Shown here: piece by piece, positions 21,766 through 30,553 of the stretch
How positions within the stretch are numbered: the first letter of the stretch is position 1
How the letters are laid out: each line of letters begins with the position of its first letter
From: an uncultured Prolixibacteraceae bacterium
GTDB taxonomy: Bacteria; Bacteroidota; Bacteroidia; Bacteroidales; Prolixibacteraceae
Reading direction: 5' to 3'
DNA length: 64,000 nucleotides
Assembly (NCBI GenBank): GCA_913063265.1
Contig: CAJXZG010000012.1
Span: 1-64,000, forward strand
Notes under the pieces: generated by a model
Database searches by the model: none
What the model was told of the DNA's origin: nothing
What the model saw: only the letters and a program-made list of their open reading frames with translations
Program-made: the position numbers and the translations under genes

Positions 21766-24700
21766 TTATTGTTCTTTTATTTGAATTTGAAACGAACTGT
21801 CGATGGCTTTTTGCTGTTCCGATTGTTCTTCTTTTTCTATTAACAGCAGTCTTTCTGCTGCTTCAGCCTTTATTCCATCATTATCGTCGTTATAATTTTC
21901 ATATAAACTTTTTAAAGTGTGTTTGGCCTGAAACTGGTCATCCTGGCTTAGGTATATATCGGCAAGCAGTAAAAATGATTTTCCCAGCCAATATTGATAA
22001 GGAGTATTTTTTCCGATAAAATCGCTGATTTCGTTTTCTGCTTTTTTATATTCTTTTTGATTATAATAGATTTCTGCGAGAAGGTATTTTGCTTCAGCAC
22101 CCTGTTCATAGCTAACATCTGCAGCAACTTTATTTAATCCCGGTCGTGCTTCCTGGTATTTGTTTAATTTGTAGTAAGATTTGCCCTCGGTATAGTTCGC
22201 CTCTCTTAACATTGCTTCATTGGCAACTTCCGAATTTTTTACTTTTGCTGCTGCAATTACGGCTTCGTTATATACCCCGAGAATAAGATTGCATCTCATT
22301 TGTCCGAAATTTGCCCTTAGTAAATTCCATTTTCCTGTGGCAATGGCTTCCAACTGGTTGCATAAATCCAGGGCTTCTTCATAATTCTCAGCATTTAATG
22401 TTAACTCCGCTGCCCGCGATAAGGCCTGTTCGGTAAAAATATTCTGAGCTTGATTCACTACATATTTATAATGTTCTTTTGCATTGGTATATTTCCCTTC
22501 GTTGTAGTAAATTTCACCCAGATAAAAATGGCTGTTTAATGCAAAACCTCCAATGGGAAATTGTTGAAGATATCTTTCAAACTGGCTTGCTGCATTTTTA
22601 TCGCCCGACATGTACAATCTTTCAGCGGTGATAAAAGTTAAAGAATCCTGTTCGCTTGCTGTTACCTGGATGCCAGTATTTTTTTGCTGTGCATAAGCAA
22701 AGTACCCATCAACATTATTCAGTTCGATATAACAGTTTTTAATTCCCATAAGAGCTGCCTGTGCTTCCTGAGTTTCCGGGAATTTTTCAGCAACTTCCTT
22801 GTATTGAATAAGTGCCTGGTTAAAGTCTCCTTTGTTATAATTGGTTAATCCTAACTGAAGCATTGCTTTACGGTAATATTCACTTTGAGAATGCTCTGAA
22901 ATTAGCTTGTTGTATTGCTGACTGGCATTAACATTATCGCCCATTCGTTCGTAAGCACGACCAAGTTCATATAAAGCATCATCCTGAAAGTCGGACTCGG
23001 GGTAAGCTGTTAGCAACTGATTCAAATTTTCGGTTTTACCTCTTTGATCCCGTTGAAGTCCTTTACAAATTGCCAACTGGAACAATGCATAATCAGCTTC
23101 ATATGTATTTAATCCAAAAGACATTTGATAATATTGTGTAGCTTGTGTGTAATCAGTTCTGACAAAATAACAGTCACCAATACGGTTTAATGCATCTGCC
23201 TGTTTTTCCGTTCTTTTCCCTCTTGTTGCTGCAATAAAATTTTTAAAATGATTCAAGGCAGAAGAGTAATTTTCTATTTTGAAATAAGAGTAACCAATGT
23301 TGTAAAGTGCATCGTTATACTCGATTAAATTTTGAGAACCATATGCAGATAAAAAGCTGTTATAACCGTCAATTGCTGAATAATAATCTCCGATTCTGTA
23401 ATAAGCCTCAGCTTTCCAAAACAATGAAAGCGCATTTATTCTTCGGTCGTACGTACCGTTTTGAAGTGAAATATTAAAATATTCAATAGATTGATTATAT
23501 GCCAGATTGTTAAAAAGCTCCAGGCCACGAAAATAAGTAACACGTTGATAAGCTTTTAGTATCGTAGGGGTTTTGACCTGAATTTTTTCGATGGATGTAA
23601 TGGCATCTTTGTAGTTTTTGGTAACCATATAAACTTCGCTCAAAATGCGATAAGCTTCTGAGTTTTTCTCAGAATTTGGATACAGCTCGATATATTTATC
23701 AAAAGCTTTTATGGTTTCGTTAAATGGAGAATAAGATAATTCATAGGTTAGTTTTGCATAATTGAAAAGGGCATCTTCTTTTATATCGGGATTAAAATCC
23801 AGGTTCGAAGCCGCGTCATAAGCCATTTTTGCTTTTTCTTTATCTTCGGTTTTAATGTAACTGTCAGCAAGGTGATAATATGCGTTTTGAGTCATTTCAT
23901 CTTCACCTTTTGAAGCCTTTTCAAGTAAGTTGATAGATTTTGAATAATTACCTGTGTAATAATAACAATATCCTAAAACATAGTTTTCTTCCCGGGTTGT
24001 TAGGTCTGTCGATTCAAAATATGTTTCAAGAAAAGGGATTGCCTCTTCGTATTGTCCCACGTGAAAATAGGAATCTCCCAAAAGTTTTGATAGCTCTGCT
24101 ACATATTCTTTTTCCACATCATTAATTACCGACGAAGTATAATTTATTACCTCATCGTATCTTTGCTGTTTGTAGTAAATATGACTTATATACATTGGAA
24201 TCACCTGCGAATAGGTTGGATCGTTATTGAGTTTTCTGAATCCTTCCAATGCCTCATCAAAATTTTCTTTGGTGTACATAATATGGGCCCAGTAATAGGT
24301 CGCAGGTTTACTGTACATGCTATTGGCATCTTTTACTTTATAAAACTCATTTTCTGCTACAGCAAATTTTTCCTCCATGAGGTTGGCATATCCATTTTGA
24401 TATCCAATTTTATAACGGTCGCTTGCACTTAATTCGGCACGTTTTACTTTCTGATAGGTTCGAATGGCAACCATATATTGTTTCTTGTCGAACTGATAAT
24501 TACCCAGATTGAACCATGCATTATTAATGTATGGACTTTCGGGGTATTCATTTGTAAAAGCGGTGAGCATTTTGTTTCCTGCACTATATCCCGCTTTTAA
24601 GGCTGAAACGGATTTGAAATATTCTGCTTCGGAATACAACTCAGATTGCTGATTTACTTTTTTCTGTATTTTTTCGAATTGGTTAAATGAAGAAATGTAT

Positions 24701-24837
24701 TTACCTCTTTCATAAAGCTCTTTGGCAATATCTATCTCTTTCTGAATGTTAGTGTAATATTCAGATTCCTGGGCGAAAGATATAATTTGGCTAAACAGAA
24801 GTATAAAGACGAAATATAAAATTCGAAGTGTTTTCAT
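21766..24837 (-). CDS. Large periplasmic tetratricopeptide-repeat protein
   Basis: A 1023-residue protein with a signal peptide (1-22, 'FAQ' cleavage) followed almost entirely by TPR units. They recur as 'A...Y...G.Y..A...F' patterns from about residue 30 to 990, for example 'YRIGDYYSAIDGYNSFLSAY', 'LGRAYERMGDNVNASQQYNK' and 'AKYLLAEIYYNQKEYKKAEN'. No catalytic domain is visible. Such proteins act as protein-interaction scaffolds; in Bacteroidota similar genes sit next to plug-less barrels, as here, and are sometimes annotated like the Tol-Pal accessory YbgF/CpoB. The divergent neighbour is ftsE, which suggests, but does not show, an envelope or cell-division role. Confidence 0.85.
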   Translation of the reverse strand: MKTLRILYFVFILLFSQIISFAQESEYYTNIQKEIDIAKELYERGKYISSFNQFEKIQKKVNQQSELYSEAEYFKSVSALKAGYSAGNKMLTAFTNEYPESPYINNAWFNLGNYQFDKKQYMVAIRTYQKVKRAELSASDRYKIGYQNGYANLMEEKFAVAENEFYKVKDANSMYSKPATYYWAHIMYTKENFDEALEGFRKLNNDPTYSQVIPMYISHIYYKQQRYDEVINYTSSVINDVEKEYVAELSKLLGDSYFHVGQYEEAIPFLETYFESTDLTTREENYVLGYCYYYTGNYSKSINLLEKASKGEDEMTQNAYYHLADSYIKTEDKEKAKMAYDAASNLDFNPDIKEDALFNYAKLTYELSYSPFNETIKAFDKYIELYPNSEKNSEAYRILSEVYMVTKNYKDAITSIEKIQVKTPTILKAYQRVTYFRGLELFNNLAYNQSIEYFNISLQNGTYDRRINALSLFWKAEAYYRIGDYYSAIDGYNSFLSAYGSQNLIEYNDALYNIGYSYFKIENYSSALNHFKNFIAATRGKRTEKQADALNRIGDCYFVRTDYTQATQYYQMSFGLNTYEADYALFQLAICKGLQRDQRGKTENLNQLLTAYPESDFQDDALYELGRAYERMGDNVNASQQYNKLISEHSQSEYYRKAMLQLGLTNYNKGDFNQALIQYKEVAEKFPETQEAQAALMGIKNCYIELNNVDGYFAYAQQKNTGIQVTASEQDSLTFITAERLYMSGDKNAASQFERYLQQFPIGGFALNSHFYLGEIYYNEGKYTNAKEHYKYVVNQAQNIFTEQALSRAAELTLNAENYEEALDLCNQLEAIATGKWNLLRANFGQMRCNLILGVYNEAVIAAAKVKNSEVANEAMLREANYTEGKSYYKLNKYQEARPGLNKVAADVSYEQGAEAKYLLAEIYYNQKEYKKAENEISDFIGKNTPYQYWLGKSFLLLADIYLSQDDQFQAKHTLKSLYENYNDDNDGIKAEAAERLLLIEKEEQSEQQKAIDSSFQIQIKEQ

Positions 24838-25052
24838 GCCTTAAGTGTTTCATTTTTATTGAAATGGTTTCAATTTTAATTGTTTTTTTCACCTGGTTTG
24901 GCGAACAACAAATTAAACTTCTAAATTAGACGTTTAATAAAGTTGAATAGTACCAATTCAATTGTTTTTCTTAACAAGAAACTGTTTATTTCTTTTGTTT
25001 ATTATTTAACGTTGAAATTATTTTCTCATTGTTTACAATTTATCTTTGAAAT

Positions 25053-25769
25053 ATGGAATCGAATACAATTGTTGAACTCATTGATGCTGAAATCTATCAG
25101 CGCGAAAATCTAATACTTTCGGGAGTAAATCTTGAAGTTAAAAAAGGTGAGTTTATTTATGTGATAGGGAAAGTTGGGACAGGTAAATCGAGTCTGGTAA
25201 AAACTTTACACGCAGAACTTCCGTTATTTTCGGGAAGCGGAAAAGTAGTCGGTTTTGAATTAAAAGGTATGAAGCACAGGGAGATTGCAGATCTTAGGAG
25301 AAAGGTGGGTGTGGTATTTCAGGATTTTAGGTTGCTTACAGACAGGAATGTCCACGATAACCTGGAGTTTGTTTTAAAAGCTACAGGATGGAAAGATAAA
25401 GTTGAAACAGAATCCCGAATTGCTGAAGTGCTTGACAGTGTTGGCGCCATTGATAAGATGCATCAAATGCCGCATCAGTTGAGCGGAGGAGAACAGCAAC
25501 GTGTTGTTATTGCCAGGGCAATTCTGAATAATCCTGAGTTGATTCTTGCTGATGAACCTACAGGGAACCTTGACCCGGAAACCGGTGAAGAGATTCTTGA
25601 TTTATTTAACAATTTAAACCAACAGGGGAAAACCATTATAATAGTGACGCATAATTATGCTGCCATAGCTAAAAAGCCTGCCCGTACTTTGGTTTGTGCC
25701 AATGGTATGGTTTCTGATTCAGCCGCCAACGATGTGATTATTGATTTTGAAAGTTTACTGGACCGGTAA
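25053..25769 (+). CDS. ftsE: ABC-transporter ATPase of the FtsE family
   Basis: A 238-residue ATPase with Walker A 'GKVGTGKS' (39-46), Q-loop 'FQDFRLL', signature '[14 protein letters not shown]' and Walker B '[12 protein letters not shown]'. The 'FQDFRLL' and 'VGVVFQD' blocks are those of FtsE, which with FtsX controls cell-wall hydrolases at the divisome. FtsX is not adjacent: the next gene is a convergent glycosyltransferase 7 bp away. A -7-like TATCTTTG lies only 4 bp before the ATG, so the message may be nearly leaderless. LolD-type ATPases look similar, so assignment to FtsE is likely, not certain. Confidence 0.85.
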   Translation: MESNTIVELIDAEIYQRENLILSGVNLEVKKGEFIYVIGKVGTGKSSLVKTLHAELPLFSGSGKVVGFELKGMKHREIADLRRKVGVVFQDFRLLTDRNVHDNLEFVLKATGWKDKVETESRIAEVLDSVGAIDKMHQMPHQLSGGEQQRVVIARAILNNPELILADEPTGNLDPETGEEILDLFNNLNQQGKTIIIVTHNYAAIAKKPARTLVCANGMVSDSAANDVIIDFESLLDR

Positions 25770-25776
25770 TTTCAGA

Positions 25777-26892
25777 CTACAGAAATCCGGAGTAAATTTC
25801 TTTTAAAATCTTTTCTTCGTTTTCCCAGGTCAATTCTTTTGCAGCCCTTTCGAGATTAGACTTCCATGTTTTTCTTTGCTTATTATCAAATAAGGCTTTA
25901 TTGATTTTATCTGCTAAAATTCTGGGCTCAAGCGATCCAGTGGTTTCTCCAATCTTATATTGATTAACAATAGCAGCCATTTCAGGTAAATTGGATACAA
26001 GAACCGGTACTCTGGCTTGAATGTAATCGAATAATTTGTTTGGTAAAGCGTAACGATAATTCAATCCTAAATCCTCTTCAATCGAAAGTCCGAGGTCGGC
26101 TGTGGGTGTAAGTTTTTGTAATTCGTCGATGGGTAAACGTCCTGTAAATTCTACTTTATCCTGTAATTTTTCATTTGAAACAAGTTGTTCTAAATCAACT
26201 TTTATATCACCGTCTCCCGCAATTATTAGTTTTGCCTTCTCAATAAAATGCATGGATAAAATAGCTTGTTTTAAACCCCTGCCAATATTCAATGCTCCCT
26301 GGTACAAAATTATTTTTGTGGATTTATTCGCAGAATTGTTATCAATTATAATATTTGACGCAAAAGGGATATTTCGAACCACTTTAAATTTAATACCATA
26401 TTTTTCTTCATAAACTTTTGCAATTGAATTACTTACAGTGTAAGCACTTTTTATTGCAGGTAAAATCCGGGATTCGATACTTTCCCAGATTTTCTTTATT
26501 TGTGGCCGATTGACTAATTCAGGAACCTCCGTGAAATATTCATGACTGTCGTAAACCAGATCTTTTTTTCTGACTTTTGAAGCTAAAAAGTTTGCCGGCA
26601 ATGTATCTAAATCGTTTGCAAGGAGAACATCGTATTTTGCAAAAAGAAGAAAGAGATACAAACGTAAATTGTATTCGGTGTAAAAGAGTGCTCCTGTGTT
26701 AAAGATTAGTCTGAATCTTTTTGTACTGTAATTTCGTTGACCTATTTTTAAACTATTTGGTAGTTCTCGCCCCAGCAGCAAAACCTGAAATCCCATTTTT
26801 CTTAAAGAAATACAAACCTTGTGAATCCGGTTATCAGAAACAAGGTCGTTGGTTACGGAAATAATAATTTTTTTGCTGGTTGATTTTTTCAC
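25777..26892 (-). CDS. Glycosyltransferase (GT4-like, GT-B fold)
   Basis: A 371-residue glycosyltransferase starting at GTG 26892 (no ATG fits the N-terminal strand). The N-terminal Rossmann domain begins 'IIISVTNDLVSDNRIHKVC' and has the acceptor-side motif 'DLVYDSHEYF'. The C-terminal donor domain contains 'EEDLGLNYRYALPNKLFDYI' and 'VPVLVSNLPEM', the retaining GT4-type nucleotide-sugar site. No signal peptide or membrane segment is present, so it works at the cytoplasmic face, probably on a surface glycan. It is a single gene, convergent with ftsE, and the sugar is unknown. Confidence 0.85.
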   Translation of the reverse strand: MKKSTSKKIIISVTNDLVSDNRIHKVCISLRKMGFQVLLLGRELPNSLKIGQRNYSTKRFRLIFNTGALFYTEYNLRLYLFLLFAKYDVLLANDLDTLPANFLASKVRKKDLVYDSHEYFTEVPELVNRPQIKKIWESIESRILPAIKSAYTVSNSIAKVYEEKYGIKFKVVRNIPFASNIIIDNNSANKSTKIILYQGALNIGRGLKQAILSMHFIEKAKLIIAGDGDIKVDLEQLVSNEKLQDKVEFTGRLPIDELQKLTPTADLGLSIEEDLGLNYRYALPNKLFDYIQARVPVLVSNLPEMAAIVNQYKIGETTGSLEPRILADKINKALFDNKQRKTWKSNLERAAKELTWENEEKILKEIYSGFL

Positions 26893-26909
26893 AAGGCAAA
26901 GTCGTTTCG

Positions 26910-26917
26910 CAAATATA
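26910..26917 (-). promoter_or_regulatory. -7-like element ahead of the glycosyltransferase
   Basis: The minus strand reads TATATTTG, matching TAnnTTTG, 17 bp upstream of the GTG start. A clear TTG at the -33 position is missing. A 9-bp inverted repeat (CTTTATCAG 26922-26930 / CTGATAAAG 26947-26955) flanks the expected -33 region. Confidence 0.4.
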
Positions 26918-26986
26918 AAAACTTTATCAGGCGAATTTTATTTTATCTGATAAAGAAAAAATGAGCAAACTGATTTTTGGTAAAAA

Positions 26987-27017
26987 AAATCCGTAAACCT
27001 AAAAAGTTCACGGATTT
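26987..27017 (-). terminator. Rho-independent terminator after the small barrel gene
   Basis: A 12-bp stem with one mismatch (AAATCCGTAAAC 26987-26998 / GTTCACGGATTT 27006-27017) is followed on the minus strand by a T-run (plus-strand A-run 26982-26989). It lies 21 bp past the stop of the barrel gene. Confidence 0.8.
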
Positions 27018-27038
27018 CAAATATCTTAAGATTCTGTT

Positions 27039-27623
27039 TTAGAAAGCCAAGCCCACATTAATGGTAATATAACTTTGTCCTTCCACGTCATTTGCTTTAA
27101 ATGCGCTGTAGTATTTTGCGCCAACTATAAAATCGACACCTGGTGTAGCTATAATCACTCCTACCTGAGGCCGGATAGCAAATTGCCACACATCACGTTT
27201 CCAGCGGTACATTCCCATATCGACATCCCTGTTGGTATACAAAGTTCCGATTCCTAATCCTACAAAAGGATTAAACTGTGTGTCCGGAATGATAAAATAA
27301 TCAAACGCAGCCAGTACAGGTACTGCGTGTGTATATCTGAATTGAACTCCAGAAAGTGATTCAGTGCCTCGGGTATAAGTAGCATAATTCATTTTGTCGT
27401 AAAACAGATTGTAACCTGTTTCAAAACCTACACCCATCGAACGGTCTATCATGTAACGGTAATCAAAGCTCATTCCACGGAAACTGGCAGCTTCATTAAA
27501 TTCTCCCAAATCACCAACTCCAAATCCCATTGAATATTGAATTGAAAACAAACTCTCCTGACCTTTTACTTGAGTGGCCGTAATAACTCCTGTTAAAAGG
27601 ATTATAAAAAATATCTTTTTCAT
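27039..27623 (-). CDS. Small outer-membrane beta-barrel protein (porin-family-like)
   Basis: A 194-residue exported protein with a signal peptide (1-21, 'VKGQ' cut). Alternating strands ('SFDYRYMIDRSMGVGFETGY', 'QFRYTHAVPVLAAFDYFI', 'FNPFVGLGIGTLYTNRD') and a C-terminal aromatic residue (INVGLAF) fit an eight-stranded OmpA/OmpX-like barrel. It lies 29 bp after the DUF4136 lipoprotein gene, so the two are probably co-transcribed, and it ends at a strong terminator. Function is unknown. Confidence 0.75.
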   Translation of the reverse strand: MKKIFFIILLTGVITATQVKGQESLFSIQYSMGFGVGDLGEFNEAASFRGMSFDYRYMIDRSMGVGFETGYNLFYDKMNYATYTRGTESLSGVQFRYTHAVPVLAAFDYFIIPDTQFNPFVGLGIGTLYTNRDVDMGMYRWKRDVWQFAIRPQVGVIIATPGVDFIVGAKYYSAFKANDVEGQSYITINVGLAF

Positions 27624-27652
27624 AATTAATTTCTTTTTAGATGAATGATGGA

Positions 27653-28258
27653 TTAATTTGTTCTCAGGTAAGGTGACTGTTTAAACGCCTGATCAATTCC
27701 GTTATTGACCCTGTTTACATCGTATCTGCCGGATAAAAGGCCATTTGCAGCTGCAGTCCAAACATTGGTTGGATCTACATAATCCTCATCATCAGTAATA
27801 AGCATCATTGCCAAAGTTCCTGTGGTTTGAGTGGTATAAGATGGTCCCCACCATCCGCCCCATCCGCAATAATAGGGGTACCACCAGCACCAGTAGTCAT
27901 ACCAGTAATAAATCGTAGTGTTGGTCCATACGGCAGGGAAAAATGTTAAGTCAGCCTGTTCAGGATTATCAACCTTTGTGTAACCCATATCAGCCATGTT
28001 TTGATTAATCCTGTTCAGAATCTGAGTGTTGTAAGGTTCATCTACAAATTCCGGCTCTTCTCCCTCTATTAAATCTTTTGTAATTTTTACAATTTTGTCC
28101 GGAATTACATACGTTTTTTTTGTGTTAAATTGAAATTCATCATCATAGTTGGTGTAAACTATATCCGTTTCGCTGTAGTATTGAGCCCCGTCGGGGTAAC
28201 ACCCCCCGATAAAAAGCAGACCAGCAATAAATGCCAGCGCAAGAAATTTCTGTTTCAT
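27653..28258 (-). CDS. DUF4136-family lipoprotein with aromatic-rich insert
   Basis: A 201-residue lipoprotein with lipobox 'LLFIGGC' (Cys20), so it is membrane-anchored. The body matches DUF4136: an early 'DFxxYKTY'-like segment ('EFQFNTKKTYVIPD'), 'INQNMADMGYTKVDNPEQAD' and a C-terminal 'ANGLLSGRYDVNRVNNGIDQAF'. Between them an unusual Trp/Tyr/Gly-rich run (about 110-140, for example 'YYWYDYWCWWYPYYCGWGGW') is seen. DUF4136 proteins are envelope lipoproteins of unknown function. It lies 211 bp after the DUF6515 gene, so it may have its own promoter. Confidence 0.82.
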   Translation of the reverse strand: MKQKFLALAFIAGLLFIGGCYPDGAQYYSETDIVYTNYDDEFQFNTKKTYVIPDKIVKITKDLIEGEEPEFVDEPYNTQILNRINQNMADMGYTKVDNPEQADLTFFPAVWTNTTIYYWYDYWCWWYPYYCGWGGWWGPSYTTQTTGTLAMMLITDDEDYVDPTNVWTAAANGLLSGRYDVNRVNNGIDQAFKQSPYLRTN

Positions 28259-28469
28259 TTTTTAATTTTTAGATTTTTAAAATCGTTTGTTTAATCGTTA
28301 TAGTCTGTTTTAAATTATTACTAAGACATTTCAGTAATTGAATTGTTTGATGCAAAGGTTAGTTTTTATACAAATGTACGGAATTACTTAACATAAAACA
28401 TGCTTTCGAAAGTCATAATATTTTAGTTTATCATTTATATAATATTACATGTGAAGCTAACATACAGAT

Positions 28470-29570
28470 TTAGTCTGTGTTTTCATCTTCTTCCGCTGGC
28501 TCTACTTTAACCACCTCATACATGTTTTCACCATCAATTTCAACCGGTTGATAATATACCTCACCAATAACTACATACGTGACATCTCCAACCTTCACTT
28601 CTTCACCTCCTTCAGGAAGGTTTTCAACAACAGTTCCTGCTGTTGGTGGAACTACAGTATACCCTTCATCTGATTCTTCGTAGTATGTCCCTCCGTAATA
28701 ATAATTATTGGTGGTTTCGTTGATAACCACCGTTTCCGAGCCTTCAGGCAATACCTTTATTGTTGCCCCAACCGGAGCTTCAATTACCGTGTAGCCTCCG
28801 TCGCTTTCTATATAGTAAACTCCCTGGTCGTAATAATACTGCTGATTATGTATGCTGATAATAATTGCGGTTGCAGCCATTGTTGCGACAAAAAATCCCC
28901 ACGGATGCCACATTGGCCCCCAGTAATATGGTCTGTATGGATGATATCGGTAAGGATGGAAACAATAAAAATGAAATCCTCCATAACGATAGGGTGGGCG
29001 GGGATAAGGCCTGTACGGCGGACGTACTACTACGTTTCGGTTAACATTTATGTTTCTGCTGTTGTCGATATTGATATTATTTCTGCTGTTGTCGATATTG
29101 ATATTATTTCTGTTGTTGCTGATATTTGTATTATTTCGGGAGTTACTCACCCGGTCTCTTGAGTTATTACTGATATCCCGGGATGGATTATTGTCTACAT
29201 TTGGCCTGTTGTTATTTGGCCTTGTTCTGTCGTTGTTTGATGGTCTTTGTGTCGGTCGTGTTTGCTGGTTTGATGGTCTTTCAGCAGGACGGGTACTTGG
29301 GCTTGTTGGCCTTTGTGCAGGTCTTGCTTGTTGATTTGACGGTCTTTGCCTGTTATTCGGGTTTGTTCTGTAAGATGGTGCGGGCCTGGCACTGCCACCG
29401 TTAATTGAACGATTTTGCTGTGAAGGAGCAGGTCTTGAAACACTCTGGCTTCTGCCACCTCCAGCCCGTGAATGTCCCATTCTTTGAGCCAAAGTCAATT
29501 CAGGTATCAATAATAGAATTGAAATGAAAACATATAAGGGTATAATATAATATCTTGTATTCTTTTTCAT
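28470..29570 (-). CDS. DUF6515-like exported protein with Arg/Pro/Asn-rich N-terminal half
   Basis: A 366-residue protein with a signal peptide (about 1-29, 'LTLAQ'). Residues 30-185 are low complexity, rich in Arg, Pro, Ser, Asn and Gln, including a 9-residue repeat ('NNINIDNSR' twice) encoded by a 27-bp tandem repeat. A Tyr/Pro/His-rich stretch and a single hydrophobic segment ('FFVATMAATAIIISI', about 228-242) follow. The C-terminal part has repeated 'YY..G.YY....GYTVV.PP.G..V..LP.G' units typical of DUF6515. Function is unknown; a surface or cell-wall-facing role is inferred. The DUF2092 gene lies 11 bp upstream. Confidence 0.78.
   Translation of the reverse strand: MKKNTRYYIIPLYVFISILLLIPELTLAQRMGHSRAGGGRSQSVSRPAPSQQNRSINGGSARPAPSYRTNPNNRQRPSNQQARPAQRPTSPSTRPAERPSNQQTRPTQRPSNNDRTRPNNNRPNVDNNPSRDISNNSRDRVSNSRNNTNISNNRNNINIDNSRNNINIDNSRNINVNRNVVVRPPYRPYPRPPYRYGGFHFYCFHPYRYHPYRPYYWGPMWHPWGFFVATMAATAIIISIHNQQYYYDQGVYYIESDGGYTVIEAPVGATIKVLPEGSETVVINETTNNYYYGGTYYEESDEGYTVVPPTAGTVVENLPEGGEEVKVGDVTYVVIGEVYYQPVEIDGENMYEVVKVEPAEEDENTD
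29055..29135. repeat. 27-bp tandem repeat inside the DUF6515 gene
   Basis: Two exact 27-nt copies (29055-29081 and 29082-29108) and one degenerate third copy (29109-29135) are in frame and encode the repeated NNINIDNSR motif. Copy-number change by slippage would alter the protein in 9-residue steps without a frameshift. Confidence 0.8.
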
Positions 29571-29581
29571 GGTACTGCTTT

Positions 29582-30316
29582 TTAATTTTGGTTTTTTCTG
29601 AGGATTTTTATTTCACTGGCTCCATTTGGCGGTAAGAACTCAAAAATGGATGCAGGATAAATCCTGTTTACATCCCATTTTTTAAAGGTGGCCTCATATT
29701 GCAAGCCCATATTCCCGTCATGGTTGATTATCAGCATTTTTTTAGGTAAGGTAAACGGACCGGTGGAGATCCACAATTGCACAGTTTGTTTCTCTCTATG
29801 AGCGATGATATGAAAGCATTCTTCATTATCAATGTGTACACGGCCATTTAGAAAAATCTCTTCATGATTGGCTATCAAATCATCTGTAAACGTAGGGTAT
29901 AAAAAATCTGCTGCCGGGAAATCAATGCCAAATGCCCGGTTTAAAGAGTCAATGGTTTCCAGAGTGGTTGGCAGCGCGTCAAAAATTATGTAGTTATTCT
30001 CATCGAAAGAATAATAGGCAAGAAGTTCCCCATTATACCAAAATCCGCGATGACCTTTGCCTCCTTTTGAACGTATCAGCATTTTGCTGGGTCCATCCAG
30101 TATCAGTTCACTTTCAGAGTAATGACTCAGCAGGCCAAGGTCCTGATCGACTTTGTCATTTTTAATGTCTATTTTAATGTGTGCAGAACTTAGGTCGCCA
30201 ATTACATGACTCATTTGGTCGAGTATTAATATGGCTGTCGAGTCTATCTTTGATACTTTGCCTGATACATTTATGGTTAAAAACAGGGCAATAAAACTTG
30301 AGACAATAAACTTCAT
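29582..30316 (-). CDS. DUF2092-family periplasmic protein
   Basis: A 244-residue protein with a signal peptide (1-19). It follows the DUF2092 pattern: 'ILDQMSHVIGDLSSAHIKID' near the start, 'LLAYYSFDENNYIIFDALPT' in the middle, 'AADFLYPTFTDDLIAN' and 'FHIIAHREKQTVQLWISTGPFTLPKKMLI', ending 'FEFLPPNGASEIKI'. The fold is expected to be LolA/LolB-like, but no lipoprotein-carrier role is demonstrated. It is the first gene of a run with DUF6515 (11 bp away) and probably DUF4136 and the small barrel, and it faces the PAS-HTH regulator gene across 237 bp. Confidence 0.8.
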   Translation of the reverse strand: MKFIVSSFIALFLTINVSGKVSKIDSTAILILDQMSHVIGDLSSAHIKIDIKNDKVDQDLGLLSHYSESELILDGPSKMLIRSKGGKGHRGFWYNGELLAYYSFDENNYIIFDALPTTLETIDSLNRAFGIDFPAADFLYPTFTDDLIANHEEIFLNGRVHIDNEECFHIIAHREKQTVQLWISTGPFTLPKKMLIINHDGNMGLQYEATFKKWDVNRIYPASIFEFLPPNGASEIKILRKNQN

Positions 30317-30488
30317 TTTTCTATAATTATTTGGTGATTTTAGCTTATGTGCAATAAAATTTTGATTACTAAAGGTTGTAAAGATTTTATTCCTGGATAT
30401 TTTCCTTATTATTAACGTAAGTTACAAGCTATTTGTTTATTTAGCAAAGGAGTTTTTTATTTTAAAAAATTTGTCAGAAATTTTTAGC

Positions 30489-30522
30489 TTTTGTGTTATT
30501 ACGGATAAATAAATTATATTTA
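30489..30522 (+). promoter_or_regulatory. Possible promoter for the PAS-HTH regulator
   Basis: TTTTG at 30489-30493, 21 bp, then TATATTTA at 30515-30522, one base from TAnnTTTG, with the ATG 31 bp downstream. This is a plausible but imperfect match. Confidence 0.4.
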
Positions 30523-30553
30523 TGGGAGTACCAAATTCTGCAAGAAAAATCAT

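Noticed and set aside
29050-29334. 94-codon plus-strand Leu-rich open frame opposite DUF6515
   Set aside because: It is the antisense translation of the Asn/Asp/Ile repeat and the Arg/Pro-rich tract; the Leu-rich look comes from base composition alone.
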